A stretch of DNA of 64,000 bases from Streptomyces rapamycinicus NRRL 5491 (GCF_024298965.1 NZ_CP085193.1:6634001-6698000), one strand, 5' to 3'. Shown: positions 46,058 to 55,351, counted from the first letter of the stretch. Program-made: numbers and translations. Notes: generated from the letters alone by a model not told the origin.

Positions 46058-46567
46058 ATGACCATCACCTCTGAGGAGTTCACCCGGGCCATGGCCCGGG
46101 TGCCCGCCCCCGTGACGGTGGCCACGACGGTCGACGCGTCCGGACGCAGATGGGGGTTCACGGGCAGCTCGTTCAGCTCGCTGTCCCTGGCCCCGCCACT
46201 GGTGCTGATCTGCCTGGGCAAGACCGCGAGCACCCATGAGGCGTTCACCACCGCCGAAAGCTTCATGATCAACATTCTGGCGGAGGGCCAGGCGGGCATC
46301 GCGAGGCGCTTCGCCGCCTCCGGTGCGGACCGGTTCGCGGCGGGGGACACCCTGCCGATGGAGCTGGGGCTGCCGGGCATACCGGAGGCGGTCGCCCGGG
46401 TCGCCTGTTCACTGCACCGCGTCGTGGACGGCGGCGACCACTCCGTCCTCATCGGCCGGGTCGTGGCGGCCCATGTCGGCGAGGACGACCCGCTCGTCTA
46501 CTGCGACCGCTCCTTCCAGCGCCCGGCGGCGGTGGCCGAGACGGTCCGCGGGGCCGCGGTCTGGTGA
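46058..46567 (+). CDS. Flavin reductase family protein (FMN-binding, HpaC-like)
   Basis: A 169-aa NAD(P)H:flavin reductase of the split-barrel family: FTRAMARVPAPVTVATTVDASG, FTGSSFSSLSLAPPLVLICL, and FMINILAEGQAGIARRFA are the usual flavin-binding stretches. It starts at ATG 46058, eight bases after the third NRPS stop; GGAGG occurs in the end of that gene, so coupling is likely. Within the cluster its obvious job is to supply FMNH2 to the luciferase-like monooxygenase at 2137, although the two genes are 43 kb apart. It is the last gene that clearly belongs to the cluster on this side. Confidence 0.85.
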   Translation: MTITSEEFTRAMARVPAPVTVATTVDASGRRWGFTGSSFSSLSLAPPLVLICLGKTASTHEAFTTAESFMINILAEGQAGIARRFAASGADRFAAGDTLPMELGLPGIPEAVARVACSLHRVVDGGDHSVLIGRVVAAHVGEDDPLVYCDRSFQRPAAVAETVRGAAVW

Positions 46568-46569
46568 GC

Positions 46570-46609
46570 GCGGCCCCGCGGACCGGGGGTGGGCCGACCG
46601 CGGGGGCGC
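46570..46609. terminator. Imperfect stem-loop between convergent genes
   Basis: Arms 46570-46581 and 46598-46609 (GCGGCCCCGCGG type) match 11 of 12 positions around a 16-base loop. It lies between the flavin reductase and the convergent MBL gene, at the likely right edge of the cluster. Confidence 0.5.
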
Positions 46610-46679
46610 GATGGCTCCCGCGTGGTCTACGTGTTCGGGTGTGGGGCTGGCTTGTCCGGGGGTGAATCAACCGGGGGCT

Positions 46680-47318
46680 TCAGTGCCCGCGCGCGATCCA
46701 CTCCTCCAGATGCGGGGCCTCGTCCCCGACGGTCGTGGAGTCGCCGTGGCCGGTGCGGACCACCGTCTCCGGCGGCAGCGTCAGCAGCCGCTCCCGGATC
46801 GACTCGATGATCGTCGGGAAGGACGAGTACGAGCGCCCGGTGGCGCCCGGGCCGCCCTGGAACAGGGTGTCCCCGGAGAAGACCGTGGTCAGCGCCGGTG
46901 CGTACAGACAGACCGCGCCGGGGGAATGGCCGGGGGTGTGCAGCACCCGCAGCCGCGTCCCGGCCACGGTGAGGGCGTCACCGTCGGCCAGCGGCTTGTC
47001 CGGGGCGCGGTCCGGGTGGCGCATCCGCCACAGCACCTCGTCCTCCGGATGCAGCAGGATCGGCGCGCCGGTGCGCTCGGCGAGCGCCGGGGCCGCGTCG
47101 ATGTGGTCGTCGTGGCCGTGGGTGGAGATGATGCCGAGCAGCCGGCGGCCGCCGACGGCGTCCGCGATGGCGTCGGCGTCATGCGCGGCGTCGATCACGT
47201 ACACCTCGTGGTCGTCGCCGATCAGCCACACGTTGTTGTCCACCTCCCAGGTGCCGCCGTCCAGCGAGAAGGTGCCGGAGGTGACGAGGTGGTCGACGCG
47301 TACGGGCGGAGGGGTCAT
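46680..47318 (-). CDS. MBL-fold metallohydrolase (glyoxalase II-like)
   Basis: A 212-aa metallo-beta-lactamase-fold hydrolase with the metal motif THGHDDHID, a downstream HTPGHSPG and GDTLFQGG. Its ATG shares one base with the stop of the mycothiol dehydrogenase upstream (TGATG), so the two are coupled. In actinobacteria this pairing is common, and the hydrolase is thought to act on the S-formylmycothiol or a related thioester made by the dehydrogenase. Unrelated to the peptide cluster. Confidence 0.88.
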   Translation of the reverse strand: MTPPPVRVDHLVTSGTFSLDGGTWEVDNNVWLIGDDHEVYVIDAAHDADAIADAVGGRRLLGIISTHGHDDHIDAAPALAERTGAPILLHPEDEVLWRMRHPDRAPDKPLADGDALTVAGTRLRVLHTPGHSPGAVCLYAPALTTVFSGDTLFQGGPGATGRSYSSFPTIIESIRERLLTLPPETVVRTGHGDSTTVGDEAPHLEEWIARGH

Positions 47319-48403
47319 CAGAACATCACCACCGAGCGGAGCACCTCACCGCGGTGCATCTTGGCGAACGCCTCCTCGATGTCCTCGAGCCCGATCGTCT
47401 CGCTGACGAACGCGTCCAGGTCGAGGCGGCCCTGCTGGTAGAGGTCGACCAGCATGGGGAAGTCGCGGTCCGGCAGACAGTCCCCGTACCAGGAGGACTT
47501 GAGCGCCCCGCCGCGTCCGAAGACGTCCAGGAGCGGCAGCTCCAGCTTCATCTCGGGGGTGGGGACGCCGACCAGGACGACGGTGCCGGCCAGGTCGCGG
47601 GCGTAGAACGCCTGCTTGTAGGTCTCGGGGCGGCCGACCGCCTCGATGACGACGTCGGCGCCGTTGCCGTCGGTCAGTTCCCGGACGGCCTCGACGACGT
47701 CGGCGCTCTTGGCGTCGATGGTGTGGGTGGCGCCCAGCGAGCGGGCCCACTCCAGCTTCCGCTCGTCCAGGTCCACCGCGATGATCTTCGCGGCCCCGGC
47801 CAGCCGCGCCCCGGCGACCGAGGCGGCGCCGACCCCGCCGCAGCCGATCACGGCGACGGAGTCACCGCGCTGGACGTTGCCGGTGTTGAGCGCGGCGCCG
47901 ATGCCTGCCATCACCCCGCAGCCGAGCAGCCCGGCCGCGGCGGGCGAGGCCGAGGGGTCGACCTTGGTGCACTGTCCGGCCGCCACGAGCGTCTTCTCGG
48001 CGAAGGCGCCGATGCCGAGCGCCGGGGAGAGCGCGGTGCCGTCGGTCAGGGTCATGGGCTGCTTCGCGTTGTGGGTGTTGAAGCAGTACCAGGGGCGGCC
48101 GCGGCGGCAGGCCCGGCACTCGTGGCAGACCGCGCGCCAGTTGAGGATCACATAGTCGCCGGGGGCGACCTCCGTGACGCCCTCGCCCACGGACTCCACG
48201 GTGCCCGCCGCCTCATGGCCGAGCAGGAAGGGGAACTCATCGTTGATCCCGCCCTCCCGATAGTGCAGATCGGTGTGGCAGACGCCGCACGCCTGGATCC
48301 GCACCACCGCCTCGCCGGGGCCGGCGTCCGGCACCACGATCGTCTCGATCCTGACCTTCTCGCCCTTGCCGGGAGCTACCACGCCGCGTACCTGTTGAGT
48401 CAT
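47318..48403 (-). CDS. mscR: S-(hydroxymethyl)mycothiol dehydrogenase
   Basis: A 361-aa zinc-dependent medium-chain dehydrogenase for mycothiol-dependent formaldehyde (and S-nitrosomycothiol) detoxification. Visible are the catalytic zinc segment [20 protein letters not shown], the four-Cys structural zinc loop [15 protein letters not shown], and the Rossmann motif [18 protein letters not shown]. The [10 protein letters not shown] and [12 protein letters not shown] text is characteristic of the mycothiol class. Start ATG 48403 lacks a clear ribosome site. It is first in a two-gene operon with the MBL hydrolase and supports an actinobacterial host, since only those make mycothiol. Confidence 0.9.
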   Translation of the reverse strand: MTQQVRGVVAPGKGEKVRIETIVVPDAGPGEAVVRIQACGVCHTDLHYREGGINDEFPFLLGHEAAGTVESVGEGVTEVAPGDYVILNWRAVCHECRACRRGRPWYCFNTHNAKQPMTLTDGTALSPALGIGAFAEKTLVAAGQCTKVDPSASPAAAGLLGCGVMAGIGAALNTGNVQRGDSVAVIGCGGVGAASVAGARLAGAAKIIAVDLDERKLEWARSLGATHTIDAKSADVVEAVRELTDGNGADVVIEAVGRPETYKQAFYARDLAGTVVLVGVPTPEMKLELPLLDVFGRGGALKSSWYGDCLPDRDFPMLVDLYQQGRLDLDAFVSETIGLEDIEEAFAKMHRGEVLRSVVMF

Positions 48404-48460
48404 GACAGCAGCGTAAGTGGCGACCAGCGGCTACGACAGGGATGACGAGGCCCGTCCGGA

Positions 48461-48492
48461 ACGGGCCGCACCGGTCCCCCGGTGCGGCCCGT
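48461..48492 (-). terminator. 14-bp perfect stem-loop terminator
   Basis: Arms 48461-48474 and 48479-48492 are perfect complements around TCCC. It lies just past the stop of the metalloprotease and before the start of mscR, both leftward, so it separates the two transcription units. Confidence 0.85.
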
Positions 48493-48511
48493 CACCGCTT
48501 CAGGGGACCGC

Positions 48512-50131
48512 TTACTTCACGTTGATCGCGGTCCAGGCGGCGGCGACCGCCTTGTACTCGGTGGAGTTGGCGCCGTAGAGGTCGGAGGCGGCGCTGAGGG
48601 TGCCGGTGCGGGCGCCCGCGTACTTGGTCGTCGAGGTCCAGTACGTGGTCAGGGCCCGGTACCAGATCTTGATGGCCTTGTCCCGGCCGATCCCGGTGAC
48701 GGTCGAGCCGTCGTAGGTCGGGCTGTTGTAGCTCACGCCGTTGATCACCTTCGCGCCGCTGCCCTCGGACAGCAGGTAGAAGAAGTGGTTGGCGGGGCCG
48801 GAGGAGTAGTGGACGTCGATGTTGCCGAGCGTCGAGGACCAGTAGTCCTTGGACGCCCCGTCCTTGCTGGGCTTGTCCTGGTAGCGCAGCGGGGTGCCGT
48901 TGCCATTGATGTTGATCTTCTCGCCGATGAGGTAGTCACCGACGTCCGTGGAGTTGCCCGAGTAGAACTCCACCGCGGTGGCCATGATGTCGGAGGTGGC
49001 CTCGTTGAGACCGCCGGGCTCACCGGCGTAGTTGAGGTTCGCGGTGGCCGCGGTCACACCGTGGCTCATCTCGTGGCCGGCCACGTCCATCGCGGTCAGC
49101 GCGTTGGCGTTGCCCGAGCCGTCGCCGTACGTCATGCAGAAGCAGGAGTCCTGCCAGAAGGCGTTGACGTAGTTGTTGCCGTAGTGGACGCGGGAGTACG
49201 AGCCCACGCCGTTGTTCTTGATGCCGTTGCGGCCCAGGAACTCCTTGTAGAAGTCCCAGGTCTCGGCCGCGCCGTAGTGCGCGTCGACGCCGGCGGTCTG
49301 GCGCCCGCCGCCCCATACGTCGTCCGCGTCGGTGAACAGGGTGCCGGTTCCCGAGCTGCCCTGGTTCAGGTCGTACGTCTTGTGGTTGCCCCGGGTGGAG
49401 TCGGTGAGGCTGTAGGTGGAGCCGCTCTTGGTGGTGCCCAGGGGCACCGTGCCGCTGTACTTGCTGGTGCCGGTGCCGGTCTCGACGCCCTCCCACTGGG
49501 ACAGCTTCTTGCCCGTGGTGGCGTCGGTGACGACGTGCAGCTCGCTCGGGGTGCCGTCGGCCTGCGTGCCGGTGACGACGGTCTCCCAGGCCAGGACGGG
49601 CGTGCCGGTGGCCGCCCAGACCACCTTCCGCGGCGACTTGGCCTTCTCGCCGGTGGTGGCCTTCGGCGCGGCCTTCAGCGCGGTGCCGGAGGCGGCCGAG
49701 GAGGCCACGGCGGCGTCGGTGCTCTTGACCGCTATCCGCGCGTCGGTGGCCTTGTTGACGGAGCGCGCGCCGCTGGTCTTCTCGTGGACGACCAGGTCGC
49801 CGCCGAGGACGGGCAGCCCCGCGTAGGTGCGCTCGTAGCGGGTGTGAACGGTTCCGTCCGCGTCCTTGATGACGTCGCGGACGAGGAGCTTCTCCTTGGC
49901 CCCGAGCCCGAGGGACTCGGCCTGCGCGGAGGCGTCGGCCTGGGCCGCCTTGATCGCGGTGGCGCGCTCGCCCGCGGTCAGCGGAAGCGCCGTGGCGCCC
50001 GCCTCGCGGGAGTGCTCCGGCTGGGCGCTGGCCTGGCCGGTCTGCACGCCGATGACGACCATGGCGGCGGAGGCGACGAGCGCCGCCACGCGGACGGTCT
50101 TCTTACGGGGGGAGGAAGCGATGGGTCTCAC
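48512..50131 (-). CDS. Secreted M4 (thermolysin-like) zinc metalloprotease
   Basis: A 539-aa preproenzyme. GTG start at 50131 with GGAGA just upstream. A basic N-terminus (RKKTVRVAALVASAAMVVIGVQ) forms a Sec signal, probably cleaved around residue 36. A long propeptide (FTP/PepSY type, about 40-225) follows, then the catalytic domain with HEMSH at 353-357 and the third zinc ligand in GGLNEATSD (Glu377). The catalytic His and the terminal alpha domain (SSGPANHFFYLLSEG) are present. The protein ends at AAWTAINVK, with no extra P or bacterial prepeptidase domain. It is an extracellular protein-degrading enzyme of the general Streptomyces type. Confidence 0.93.
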   Translation of the reverse strand: MRPIASSPRKKTVRVAALVASAAMVVIGVQTGQASAQPEHSREAGATALPLTAGERATAIKAAQADASAQAESLGLGAKEKLLVRDVIKDADGTVHTRYERTYAGLPVLGGDLVVHEKTSGARSVNKATDARIAVKSTDAAVASSAASGTALKAAPKATTGEKAKSPRKVVWAATGTPVLAWETVVTGTQADGTPSELHVVTDATTGKKLSQWEGVETGTGTSKYSGTVPLGTTKSGSTYSLTDSTRGNHKTYDLNQGSSGTGTLFTDADDVWGGGRQTAGVDAHYGAAETWDFYKEFLGRNGIKNNGVGSYSRVHYGNNYVNAFWQDSCFCMTYGDGSGNANALTAMDVAGHEMSHGVTAATANLNYAGEPGGLNEATSDIMATAVEFYSGNSTDVGDYLIGEKININGNGTPLRYQDKPSKDGASKDYWSSTLGNIDVHYSSGPANHFFYLLSEGSGAKVINGVSYNSPTYDGSTVTGIGRDKAIKIWYRALTTYWTSTTKYAGARTGTLSAASDLYGANSTEYKAVAAAWTAINVK

Positions 50132-50777
50132 TCGGTCTCCTTGCCTTGGGGCCGCCGGGTCGCGGCCCTGTGTAGGGGGTACGGACGGCCATGGGTGGGC
50201 CGTCCGGTCGAGCAGGAGTGGTGCGAGTGGTGCACAGAGAGGTGCATGAGGGCCTTACCGCGGAGTCAGAAGACGTGCGGCGGGCCGACCAGAGATTGTC
50301 ATTGAACGATCGATTGGGATAGGCGCGTAACAAGAATTTGACCCGACGTTGTTCAAGTGGGGGCGAATTCGGTCAGCGAGGCATCAGGTAACAACAGCTG
50401 GTTGATGCTGACTTATGCCGCTACGTCATGCCCCTGCGGTATCGGTACCGCCGGCCGGGGCGGGGCCAGGGCCCGGCCGATCGCCCAGGTGACGAGCGCG
50501 GCGGGGCGATCGGCGGGCGCGGCGGCCGGGGTTGCCGTGCGTTGCCGTGTACGCGACGAGAAGACGATCTGTGGGTGCTGGGTGCTGGGTGCTGGGTGCT
50601 GGGTGCTGGGTGCGGGGCGTAGGGCGCGGGGCGTAGGGCGCGGGGCGCGTTTCCCGGCGCTGCCGGGTAGCGCGTGTGTCCGTGGCGGGCGTGGTCGAGT
50701 TCTGTGTGCGGGGCGCGGGCGTGGGCGCGGCCGCGTTTCCCGGGACCCAGCCCGGCCCGGCCCGGCCCAGCCCGGCC
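50132..50777. other. Gene-poor 646-bp stretch upstream of the metalloprotease
   Basis: No convincing gene. The part nearest the protease (50132-50420) is less GC-rich and must hold its promoter. The rest is very GC-rich and contains a 7-bp microsatellite and short duplications next to the 3' end of the alcohol dehydrogenase. Confidence 0.6.
50572..50650 (+). repeat. GGGTGCT microsatellite and adjacent short duplications
   Basis: Five perfect GGGTGCT heptamers (50572-50606), a degenerate sixth, then a GC-rich motif of about 16 bp (GGGGCGTAGGGCGC) twice. Noncoding. Confidence 0.9.
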
Positions 50778-51788
50778 TCAGAACTCCAGCACTGCCCGGT
50801 AGCGCGCCCGTCCGTGGCGTACGTGGTCGAGCGCCTCGCCGATCCGCGCGACCGGGAACGTCTCGACGACCGGACGGATGTCGTGCCGCGCCGCGAAGTC
50901 CAGCATCCGCCGGTTCTCCTCCGCCGATCCCACGACGCCGCCGACGATCCGCTTCTCGCCCGGCAGCAGGCTCAACGGATGGACGCTGAACGGCCCGTGG
51001 GGAACGCCGACCACGGACAGCGTCCCCTGCGGGCGCAGCGCCGCCAGATACGCGTCCCACGGCAGATCGGCCGAGACGGTCGAGAGGACGAAGTCGAACG
51101 AGCCCGCCGCCCGCCGCAACCCCTCGTCCGCGACGATGAACTCATGGGCGCCGAACCGCCGGGTGTCGTCCGCCTTCGCCGCCGTCGAGGAGATGGCGGT
51201 CACATGGCAGCCCCACTTGGCGAGGAACTGGATCGCGAGGTGGCCCAGGCCGCCGACGCCCACCACGGCGACCCGGTCCGTGGGCCGCACCCCGTTCCGG
51301 CTGATCGCCGAGAAGACCGTGATCCCGGCGCACAGGAGCGGCGCCGCGTGTTCGGAGGCGAGGGCGTCGGGCAGGGGCTGGACGTACCGCCAGTCGCTCG
51401 CCCGTACCCGGGTGGCGAACGCGCCACGGTCGCCGCGCAGCGCCGTGTCGTCCTTGTGCGGGCACAGATACTGCCGACCGGTGAGGCACCACTCGCAGGT
51501 GAAGCACGCTCCGGCCACCGCCCCGACGCCGACGCGCCGGCCCACGGCCAGCCGCGTGCCGTCGACGGCGCTGCCCACGGCCTCGACCACGCCGACCGCC
51601 TCATGCCCCGCGACCACCGGGAACTGTGACACGCCGTACACGTCGTCCACCAGGCCGATGTCGGTCTGGCAGACGCCGCAGTGCGTCACGGCGACGTCGA
51701 CCTCCAGGGGCCCCAGGGGCTCCGGCTCGTATTCGAGCGGCTGAACAGGGCCACCGGCTTGCTCCACCGCGTACGCACGCACGGTCAT
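50778..51788 (-). CDS. Zinc-dependent alcohol dehydrogenase (CAD/YahK-like MDR family)
   Basis: A NAD(P)-dependent alcohol/aldehyde oxidoreductase of about 336 aa. Motifs: catalytic zinc CGVCQTD and GHEAVG, structural zinc loop CFTCEWCLTGRQYLCP, and GVGGLGHLAIQFLAKWG for nucleotide binding. The preferred ATG is 51788 (AGGTGGGGA upstream); an ATG five codons earlier is possible. It is divergent from a TetR gene, with two operator-like sites in the gap, so it is probably repressed by that regulator and induced by an aldehyde, alcohol or drug-like ligand. Confidence 0.88.
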   Translation of the reverse strand: MTVRAYAVEQAGGPVQPLEYEPEPLGPLEVDVAVTHCGVCQTDIGLVDDVYGVSQFPVVAGHEAVGVVEAVGSAVDGTRLAVGRRVGVGAVAGACFTCEWCLTGRQYLCPHKDDTALRGDRGAFATRVRASDWRYVQPLPDALASEHAAPLLCAGITVFSAISRNGVRPTDRVAVVGVGGLGHLAIQFLAKWGCHVTAISSTAAKADDTRRFGAHEFIVADEGLRRAAGSFDFVLSTVSADLPWDAYLAALRPQGTLSVVGVPHGPFSVHPLSLLPGEKRIVGGVVGSAEENRRMLDFAARHDIRPVVETFPVARIGEALDHVRHGRARYRAVLEF

Positions 51789-51808
51789 GCGTCCCCACCT
51801 CATTTTCT

Positions 51809-51824
51809 AACTAACTAGTTGGTT
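51809..51824. promoter_or_regulatory. TetR-type operator, copy 1
   Basis: AACTAACTAGTTGGTT is a near-perfect palindrome 21 bases upstream of the dehydrogenase start. A second copy occurs near the TetR start. Binding here would block the dehydrogenase promoter. Confidence 0.7.
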
Positions 51825-51862
51825 GGATTTTTGTACGCTACGCGCCCACACCCAGCGCTGGC

Positions 51863-51878
51863 AACTAACCAGTTGGTA
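51863..51878. promoter_or_regulatory. TetR-type operator, copy 2
   Basis: AACTAACCAGTTGGTA, nearly the same palindrome as copy 1, 54 bp away centre to centre and 11 bases before the TetR start. This suggests autoregulation. Confidence 0.7.
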
Positions 51879-51889
51879 ACCTGAACCCC

Positions 51890-52486
51890 GTGTCTCCCCG
51901 GAAAAGCGATGCCACCCGCCGCCGCCTCCTCGACGCGGCCACCGCCGACTTCGCCGCCCATGGCATCGCGGGCGCCCGGGTCGACCGCATCGCGGCCGCC
52001 GCGGGCGTCAACAAGGCACAGCTGTACGCCTACTTCGGGGACAAGCTCGGCCTCTTCCGCGCCGTCTTCCGCCTCCACGCCGACGCCGTCGTCGATGCCG
52101 TCCCGTTCACGGCCGACGACCTTCCCCAGTACGCCGTGCGGCTCTACGAGACCGCCATCGAACGGCCGGAACTGGTCCGCCTGGCCACCTGGGCCAAGCT
52201 CGAAGGAGTGGTCACCGACAACCTGGTGACCGAGTCATCCGCCGTCACCGTCAAACTCCAGGCGATCGCCGAGGCCCAGCGCGCCGGTCGGGTCACCGCC
52301 TCGATCGACCCCCAGGACGTCCTCGCGCTGGCCCTCGCCATGGCCCTGACCTGGTCCGCCGCCGGTCTCTCCGCCACCGCCGCCCCCGACGACCCGCCCA
52401 AGACCCACACCCGCCGCAAGCAGGCCCTGGCCCAGGCGGTCTCGGGCGCCTTCCGGGCAAGCGCTGATCGTCATCCGGAAGGGTGA
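51890..52486 (+). CDS. TetR family transcriptional regulator
   Basis: A 198-aa repressor. The N-terminal helix-turn-helix is clear (ADFAAHGIAGARVDRIAAAAGVNKAQLYAYFGDKLGLF), followed by an all-helical ligand domain. The GTG start at 51890 lacks a ribosome site, so the message may be leaderless. It is divergent from the alcohol dehydrogenase and shares two palindromic operators with it; local control of itself and the dehydrogenase is the natural reading. Confidence 0.88.
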   Translation: MSPRKSDATRRRLLDAATADFAAHGIAGARVDRIAAAAGVNKAQLYAYFGDKLGLFRAVFRLHADAVVDAVPFTADDLPQYAVRLYETAIERPELVRLATWAKLEGVVTDNLVTESSAVTVKLQAIAEAQRAGRVTASIDPQDVLALALAMALTWSAAGLSATAAPDDPPKTHTRRKQALAQAVSGAFRASADRHPEG

Positions 52487-52555
52487 CAACGGGACCAACC
52501 GCCCGAGGCGGCTCGCCTACGCTGGAAGCATCGCTCCGTACGAAGGAGGTCCACC

Positions 52556-53146
52556 GTGGCACTGACGGCCCCCGAGCGCGAGGCGCGCACGGACAGTGGC
52601 GAGAGCACCGCTTCATCGGTCGAGGAAGCCTTCGTGGCGTTGAGCGCGGCAGCCCCCGAGGGATGGCGCGTGGAACTGATCGAAGGGGAAATCCACGTGG
52701 TGCCTCCCGCTAATGGTGAGCACGAAGAGATTGTGTCGGAAGTGACGGGGCAGGTGCGCGACCACAGGAAGGACCTGGGGCGCTACACCGGCATCGGGCT
52801 CCGCGTTCCGGATGCGTCACCAACCGGCAAGGTCGTTCCTGATTTCGTCATCGCGCCCAAGGGAAGCTTCGGCGACTCGCTGGAGTACCACGATCCGGAA
52901 GCGGTGATGCTCGTCGGCGAGGTCACGTCACATTCGACCGCCGACAACGATCGGGGCCCCAAGCTCCGCGGTTACGCGACGGCGGGCATTCCGTTCTACC
53001 TGCTGATCGACCGGGAGCGGAACCAGGCCGTCCTGCACTCCCTGCCCGCGGGGAAGAGGTACACCCGCAAGGTCGAGGTCGACATCTCCCAGCCGCTGTC
53101 GCTGCCCGAACCCCTCGGGTTCGACCTGGACACCAGCGAGTTCTGA
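52556..53146 (+). CDS. Uma2 family (DUF820) putative restriction endonuclease-fold protein
   Basis: A 196-aa protein of the Uma2 family, which has a PD-(D/E)XK nuclease-like core. The pattern VPDFVIAPKG followed by LVGEVTSHSTADNDRGPKLRGYATAGIPFYLLID supplies the Asp, Glu and Lys expected of the active site. Such genes are multicopy in Streptomyces and their function is unresolved. GTG start at 52556 with a strong AAGGAGG site. It appears to be a single-gene unit ending at a shared terminator with terD. Confidence 0.85.
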   Translation: MALTAPEREARTDSGESTASSVEEAFVALSAAAPEGWRVELIEGEIHVVPPANGEHEEIVSEVTGQVRDHRKDLGRYTGIGLRVPDASPTGKVVPDFVIAPKGSFGDSLEYHDPEAVMLVGEVTSHSTADNDRGPKLRGYATAGIPFYLLIDRERNQAVLHSLPAGKRYTRKVEVDISQPLSLPEPLGFDLDTSEF

Positions 53147-53185
53147 CCCCGTTCCCCTTTAAGGGGGGCATGGCCGTGGACACGG

Positions 53186-53217
53186 CGAGGGCCGCCCCGG
53201 GTGCGGGGCGGCCCTCG
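53186..53217. terminator. Perfect 14-bp stem-loop, bidirectional terminator
   Basis: Arms 53186-53199 and 53204-53217 are perfect complements around GGTG, between the convergent Uma2 and terD genes. Confidence 0.88.
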
Positions 53218-53239
53218 GTGGTGGTGCGCTGGTGGAACC

Positions 53240-53815
53240 TCAGACGTTGACGCCGAAGTCCTTGGCGATGCCCACCAGGCCGGAGGCGTAGCCCTGGCCC
53301 ACGGCGCGGAACTTCCACTCCGCCCCGTTGCGGTACAGCTCGCCGAAGACCATGGCGGTCTCGGTGGCGGCGTCCTCGCTCAGGTCGTAGCGGGCGATCT
53401 CGGTGCCGCCGGCCTGGTTGATGATGCGGATGAACGCGTTCCGCACCTGGCCGAAGTTCTGGCTACGGGACTCGGCCTCGTAGATCGAGACCGGGAAGAC
53501 GATCTTCTCCACGTCGGCCGGCAGAGCGGCCAGGTTGACGTTGATCTGCTCGTCGTCGCCCTCGCCCTGGCCGGTGACGTTGTCACCGGTGTGGACGATG
53601 GTCTGGTCCGGCGTGGACTTGTTGTTGAAGAACACGAAGTGCTGGTCGGAGTAGACCTTGCCCTGCGTGTTGACGGCGATGGCGCTCGCGTCGAGGTCGA
53701 AGTCGGTGCCCGTGGTGGTGCGGACGTCCCAGCCGAGGCCGACCGTGACGGCGGTCAGGCCCGGTGCCTCCTTGGTGAGCGAGACGTTGCCGCCCTTGGA
53801 CAGGCTTACAGCCAT
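53240..53815 (-). CDS. terD: TerD family protein (tellurium-resistance/stress)
   Basis: A 191-aa protein of the usual TerD length. It starts [20 protein letters not shown] and has the calcium-binding FDLDASA motif and [15 protein letters not shown] segment. Such proteins are cytoplasmic Ca2+-binding stress proteins, often in several copies in Streptomyces. The frame is open far upstream, but ATG 53815 with AAAGGGA before it gives the conserved N-terminus. It marks the left end of what looks like core chromosome. Confidence 0.93.
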   Translation of the reverse strand: MAVSLSKGGNVSLTKEAPGLTAVTVGLGWDVRTTTGTDFDLDASAIAVNTQGKVYSDQHFVFFNNKSTPDQTIVHTGDNVTGQGEGDDEQINVNLAALPADVEKIVFPVSIYEAESRSQNFGQVRNAFIRIINQAGGTEIARYDLSEDAATETAMVFGELYRNGAEWKFRAVGQGYASGLVGIAKDFGVNV

Positions 53816-53989
53816 GGGGAGTCCCTTTCGTGGTCTCGATGGTCCGAGGCGACGGGCGAAGCCGTCGTCACCCTCCACAACGCCATGAATGGCCCGACAG
53901 GTTCCAGCTCTCTTTACTTTCTTTGCCAAACCCTGATGTCCGGGTACGACGAGATAACAAGATGACGCCGCCGGGGTCGGCAGGCGACC

Positions 53990-54427
53990 ATGGGGGACAT
54001 GCCCGCGCCCTATGTCATCCGAGGTTCGGTCTTCTTGCCGGAGGCCGAGTTGATGTGGCGTTTCTCGCGGTCCTCCGGACCCGGCGGACAACACGTCAAC
54101 ACCAGTGACAGCCAGGTCGAGCTGCGCTTCGACCTCGCCCGCACCGAGGCGCTGCCGCCCGTATGGAAGGAGCGCGCCCTGGAGCGGCTGGCGGGCCGGC
54201 TGGTGGACGGGGTGGTGACCGTACGGGCCTCCGAGCACCGTTCGCAGTGGCGCAACCGCGAGACGGCCGCCGTAAGGCTCGCGTCACTGCTCGCGGAGGC
54301 GACCGCGCCACCGCCCAAGCCGCGCCGCCCCACCCGGATCCCCCGGGGCATCAACGAGCGGCGGCTGCGCGAGAAGAAGCAGCGGAGCGACGTCAAGCGG
54401 GGCCGCACGGGGCGGGGCTGGACATAG
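53990..54427 (+). CDS. arfB: Peptidyl-tRNA hydrolase ArfB-like (release-factor domain) protein
   Basis: A 145-aa class I release-factor-like protein. It has the catalytic GGQ motif in [21 protein letters not shown] and a basic C-terminal tail ([20 protein letters not shown]), as in ArfB/YaeJ, which frees stalled ribosomes by hydrolysing peptidyl-tRNA when no stop codon is in the A site. Two starts are possible, ATG 53990 and ATG 53999; neither has a strong ribosome site. An 18-bp tandem repeat follows the stop. Confidence 0.87.
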   Translation: MGDMPAPYVIRGSVFLPEAELMWRFSRSSGPGGQHVNTSDSQVELRFDLARTEALPPVWKERALERLAGRLVDGVVTVRASEHRSQWRNRETAAVRLASLLAEATAPPPKPRRPTRIPRGINERRLREKKQRSDVKRGRTGRGWT

Positions 54428-54442
54428 CCCGTCCGGCCGCCC

Positions 54443-54517
54443 GGGCCGACAGGGCCGACGAGACCCACCGGGCCGACGAGACCCACCGGGCCGACGGGAC
54501 CCACCGGGCCGACGGGG
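54443..54517 (+). repeat. 18-bp tandem repeat after arfB
   Basis: Three full units (GGGCCGACGAGACCCACC type, at 54452, 54470 and 54488) with degenerate ends, starting about 15 bases past the arfB-like stop and before the end of a convergent gene. Confidence 0.88.
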
Positions 54518-54582
54518 CCGCCCGCCCGGACCGCCCGCACCGCCCGGTCGCCGTTCCCCGGTCGCCACGCTTTCGGCGCCCC

Positions 54583-55140
54583 TCACCCCAGTGTCCGGTA
54601 GCGCCCCCTGAAGTGCGTCAGCGGCCCGCCCTCCGCGGCCGGTGCCGCCGCGGCGAGCACCCGGGCCACCACGAGCGTGTGGTCCCCGGCCGTCACCCGC
54701 TGCTCGGTGCGGCACTCCAGCGTCGCCAGCGCGCCCACCGCGAGCGGGGCGTCCGTATGCTCGCCCCGCACCACGGACATGTCCTCGAACAGCAATCTGT
54801 CGCTGATGCGCCCCTTCATGGCGAATCGTCCCGCGATGTGCCGCTGACCTTCCGACAGGACCGATACCGCCCAGTGGGGCTGTCGCTCGAGGAGCTCGTC
54901 CATCCGGGACCCGTTGCGAACGCTCACCATCACCAGGGGCGGGTCAAGTGACACTGACATGAACGCGGTGGCCGTCATACCGACGTCCTCGCCGCTCGGC
55001 CCCTCCTCCGGGTCGTGCGCGGTCACCAGCACCACACCCGCGGTGAACCGCGACAGCGCGATGCGGAACTCGTCCTCGCTCACCCCACCAGCATGGGGGA
55101 CGGCGGGCTCGGCTGGGCTGGAAGGAGTCGTCGGGAACAC
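54583..55140 (-). CDS. Flavin reductase family protein
   Basis: A 185-aa split-barrel flavin reductase: FRIALSRFTAGVVLVTAHD, MTATAFMSVSLDPPLVMVSV, WAVSVLSEGQRHIAGRFA. The GTG at 55140 is taken as the start, but it lacks a spaced ribosome site; a GTG at 55083 (VSEDEFRIA) is an alternative that removes a Pro/Ala-rich leader. It lies next to core genes and is not close to the one at 46058 in sequence, so it is probably a housekeeping reductase. It is divergent from cdgB. Confidence 0.85.
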   Translation of the reverse strand: MFPTTPSSPAEPAVPHAGGVSEDEFRIALSRFTAGVVLVTAHDPEEGPSGEDVGMTATAFMSVSLDPPLVMVSVRNGSRMDELLERQPHWAVSVLSEGQRHIAGRFAMKGRISDRLLFEDMSVVRGEHTDAPLAVGALATLECRTEQRVTAGDHTLVVARVLAAAAPAAEGGPLTHFRGRYRTLG

Positions 55141-55351
55141 CCTTCGACGCTAACCGCCCCCGGCCGGTCCCCGCATCGGGCCGGGGGACCACTCCGGGCG
55201 TAGGCCGCGGGCCGTAAGCCCGGTGCCGGGCCGGGGGGTGTCCGGGCTTCCCGGGCGGCCGCCTTGCATGGCCAGGCGCCGTCGTTCCGGGATTTGCGAT
55301 CACAAAAACTAGGAGCGCTCCCACCCGCCCTGTTGAAGAGGTGAACACGGT

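Noticed and set aside
50357..50989. A 210-codon plus-strand frame between the metalloprotease and the dehydrogenase
   Set aside because: Its product is Arg/Gly-rich, passes through the GGGTGCT microsatellite and overlaps the dehydrogenase antisense; no ribosome site or family resemblance.
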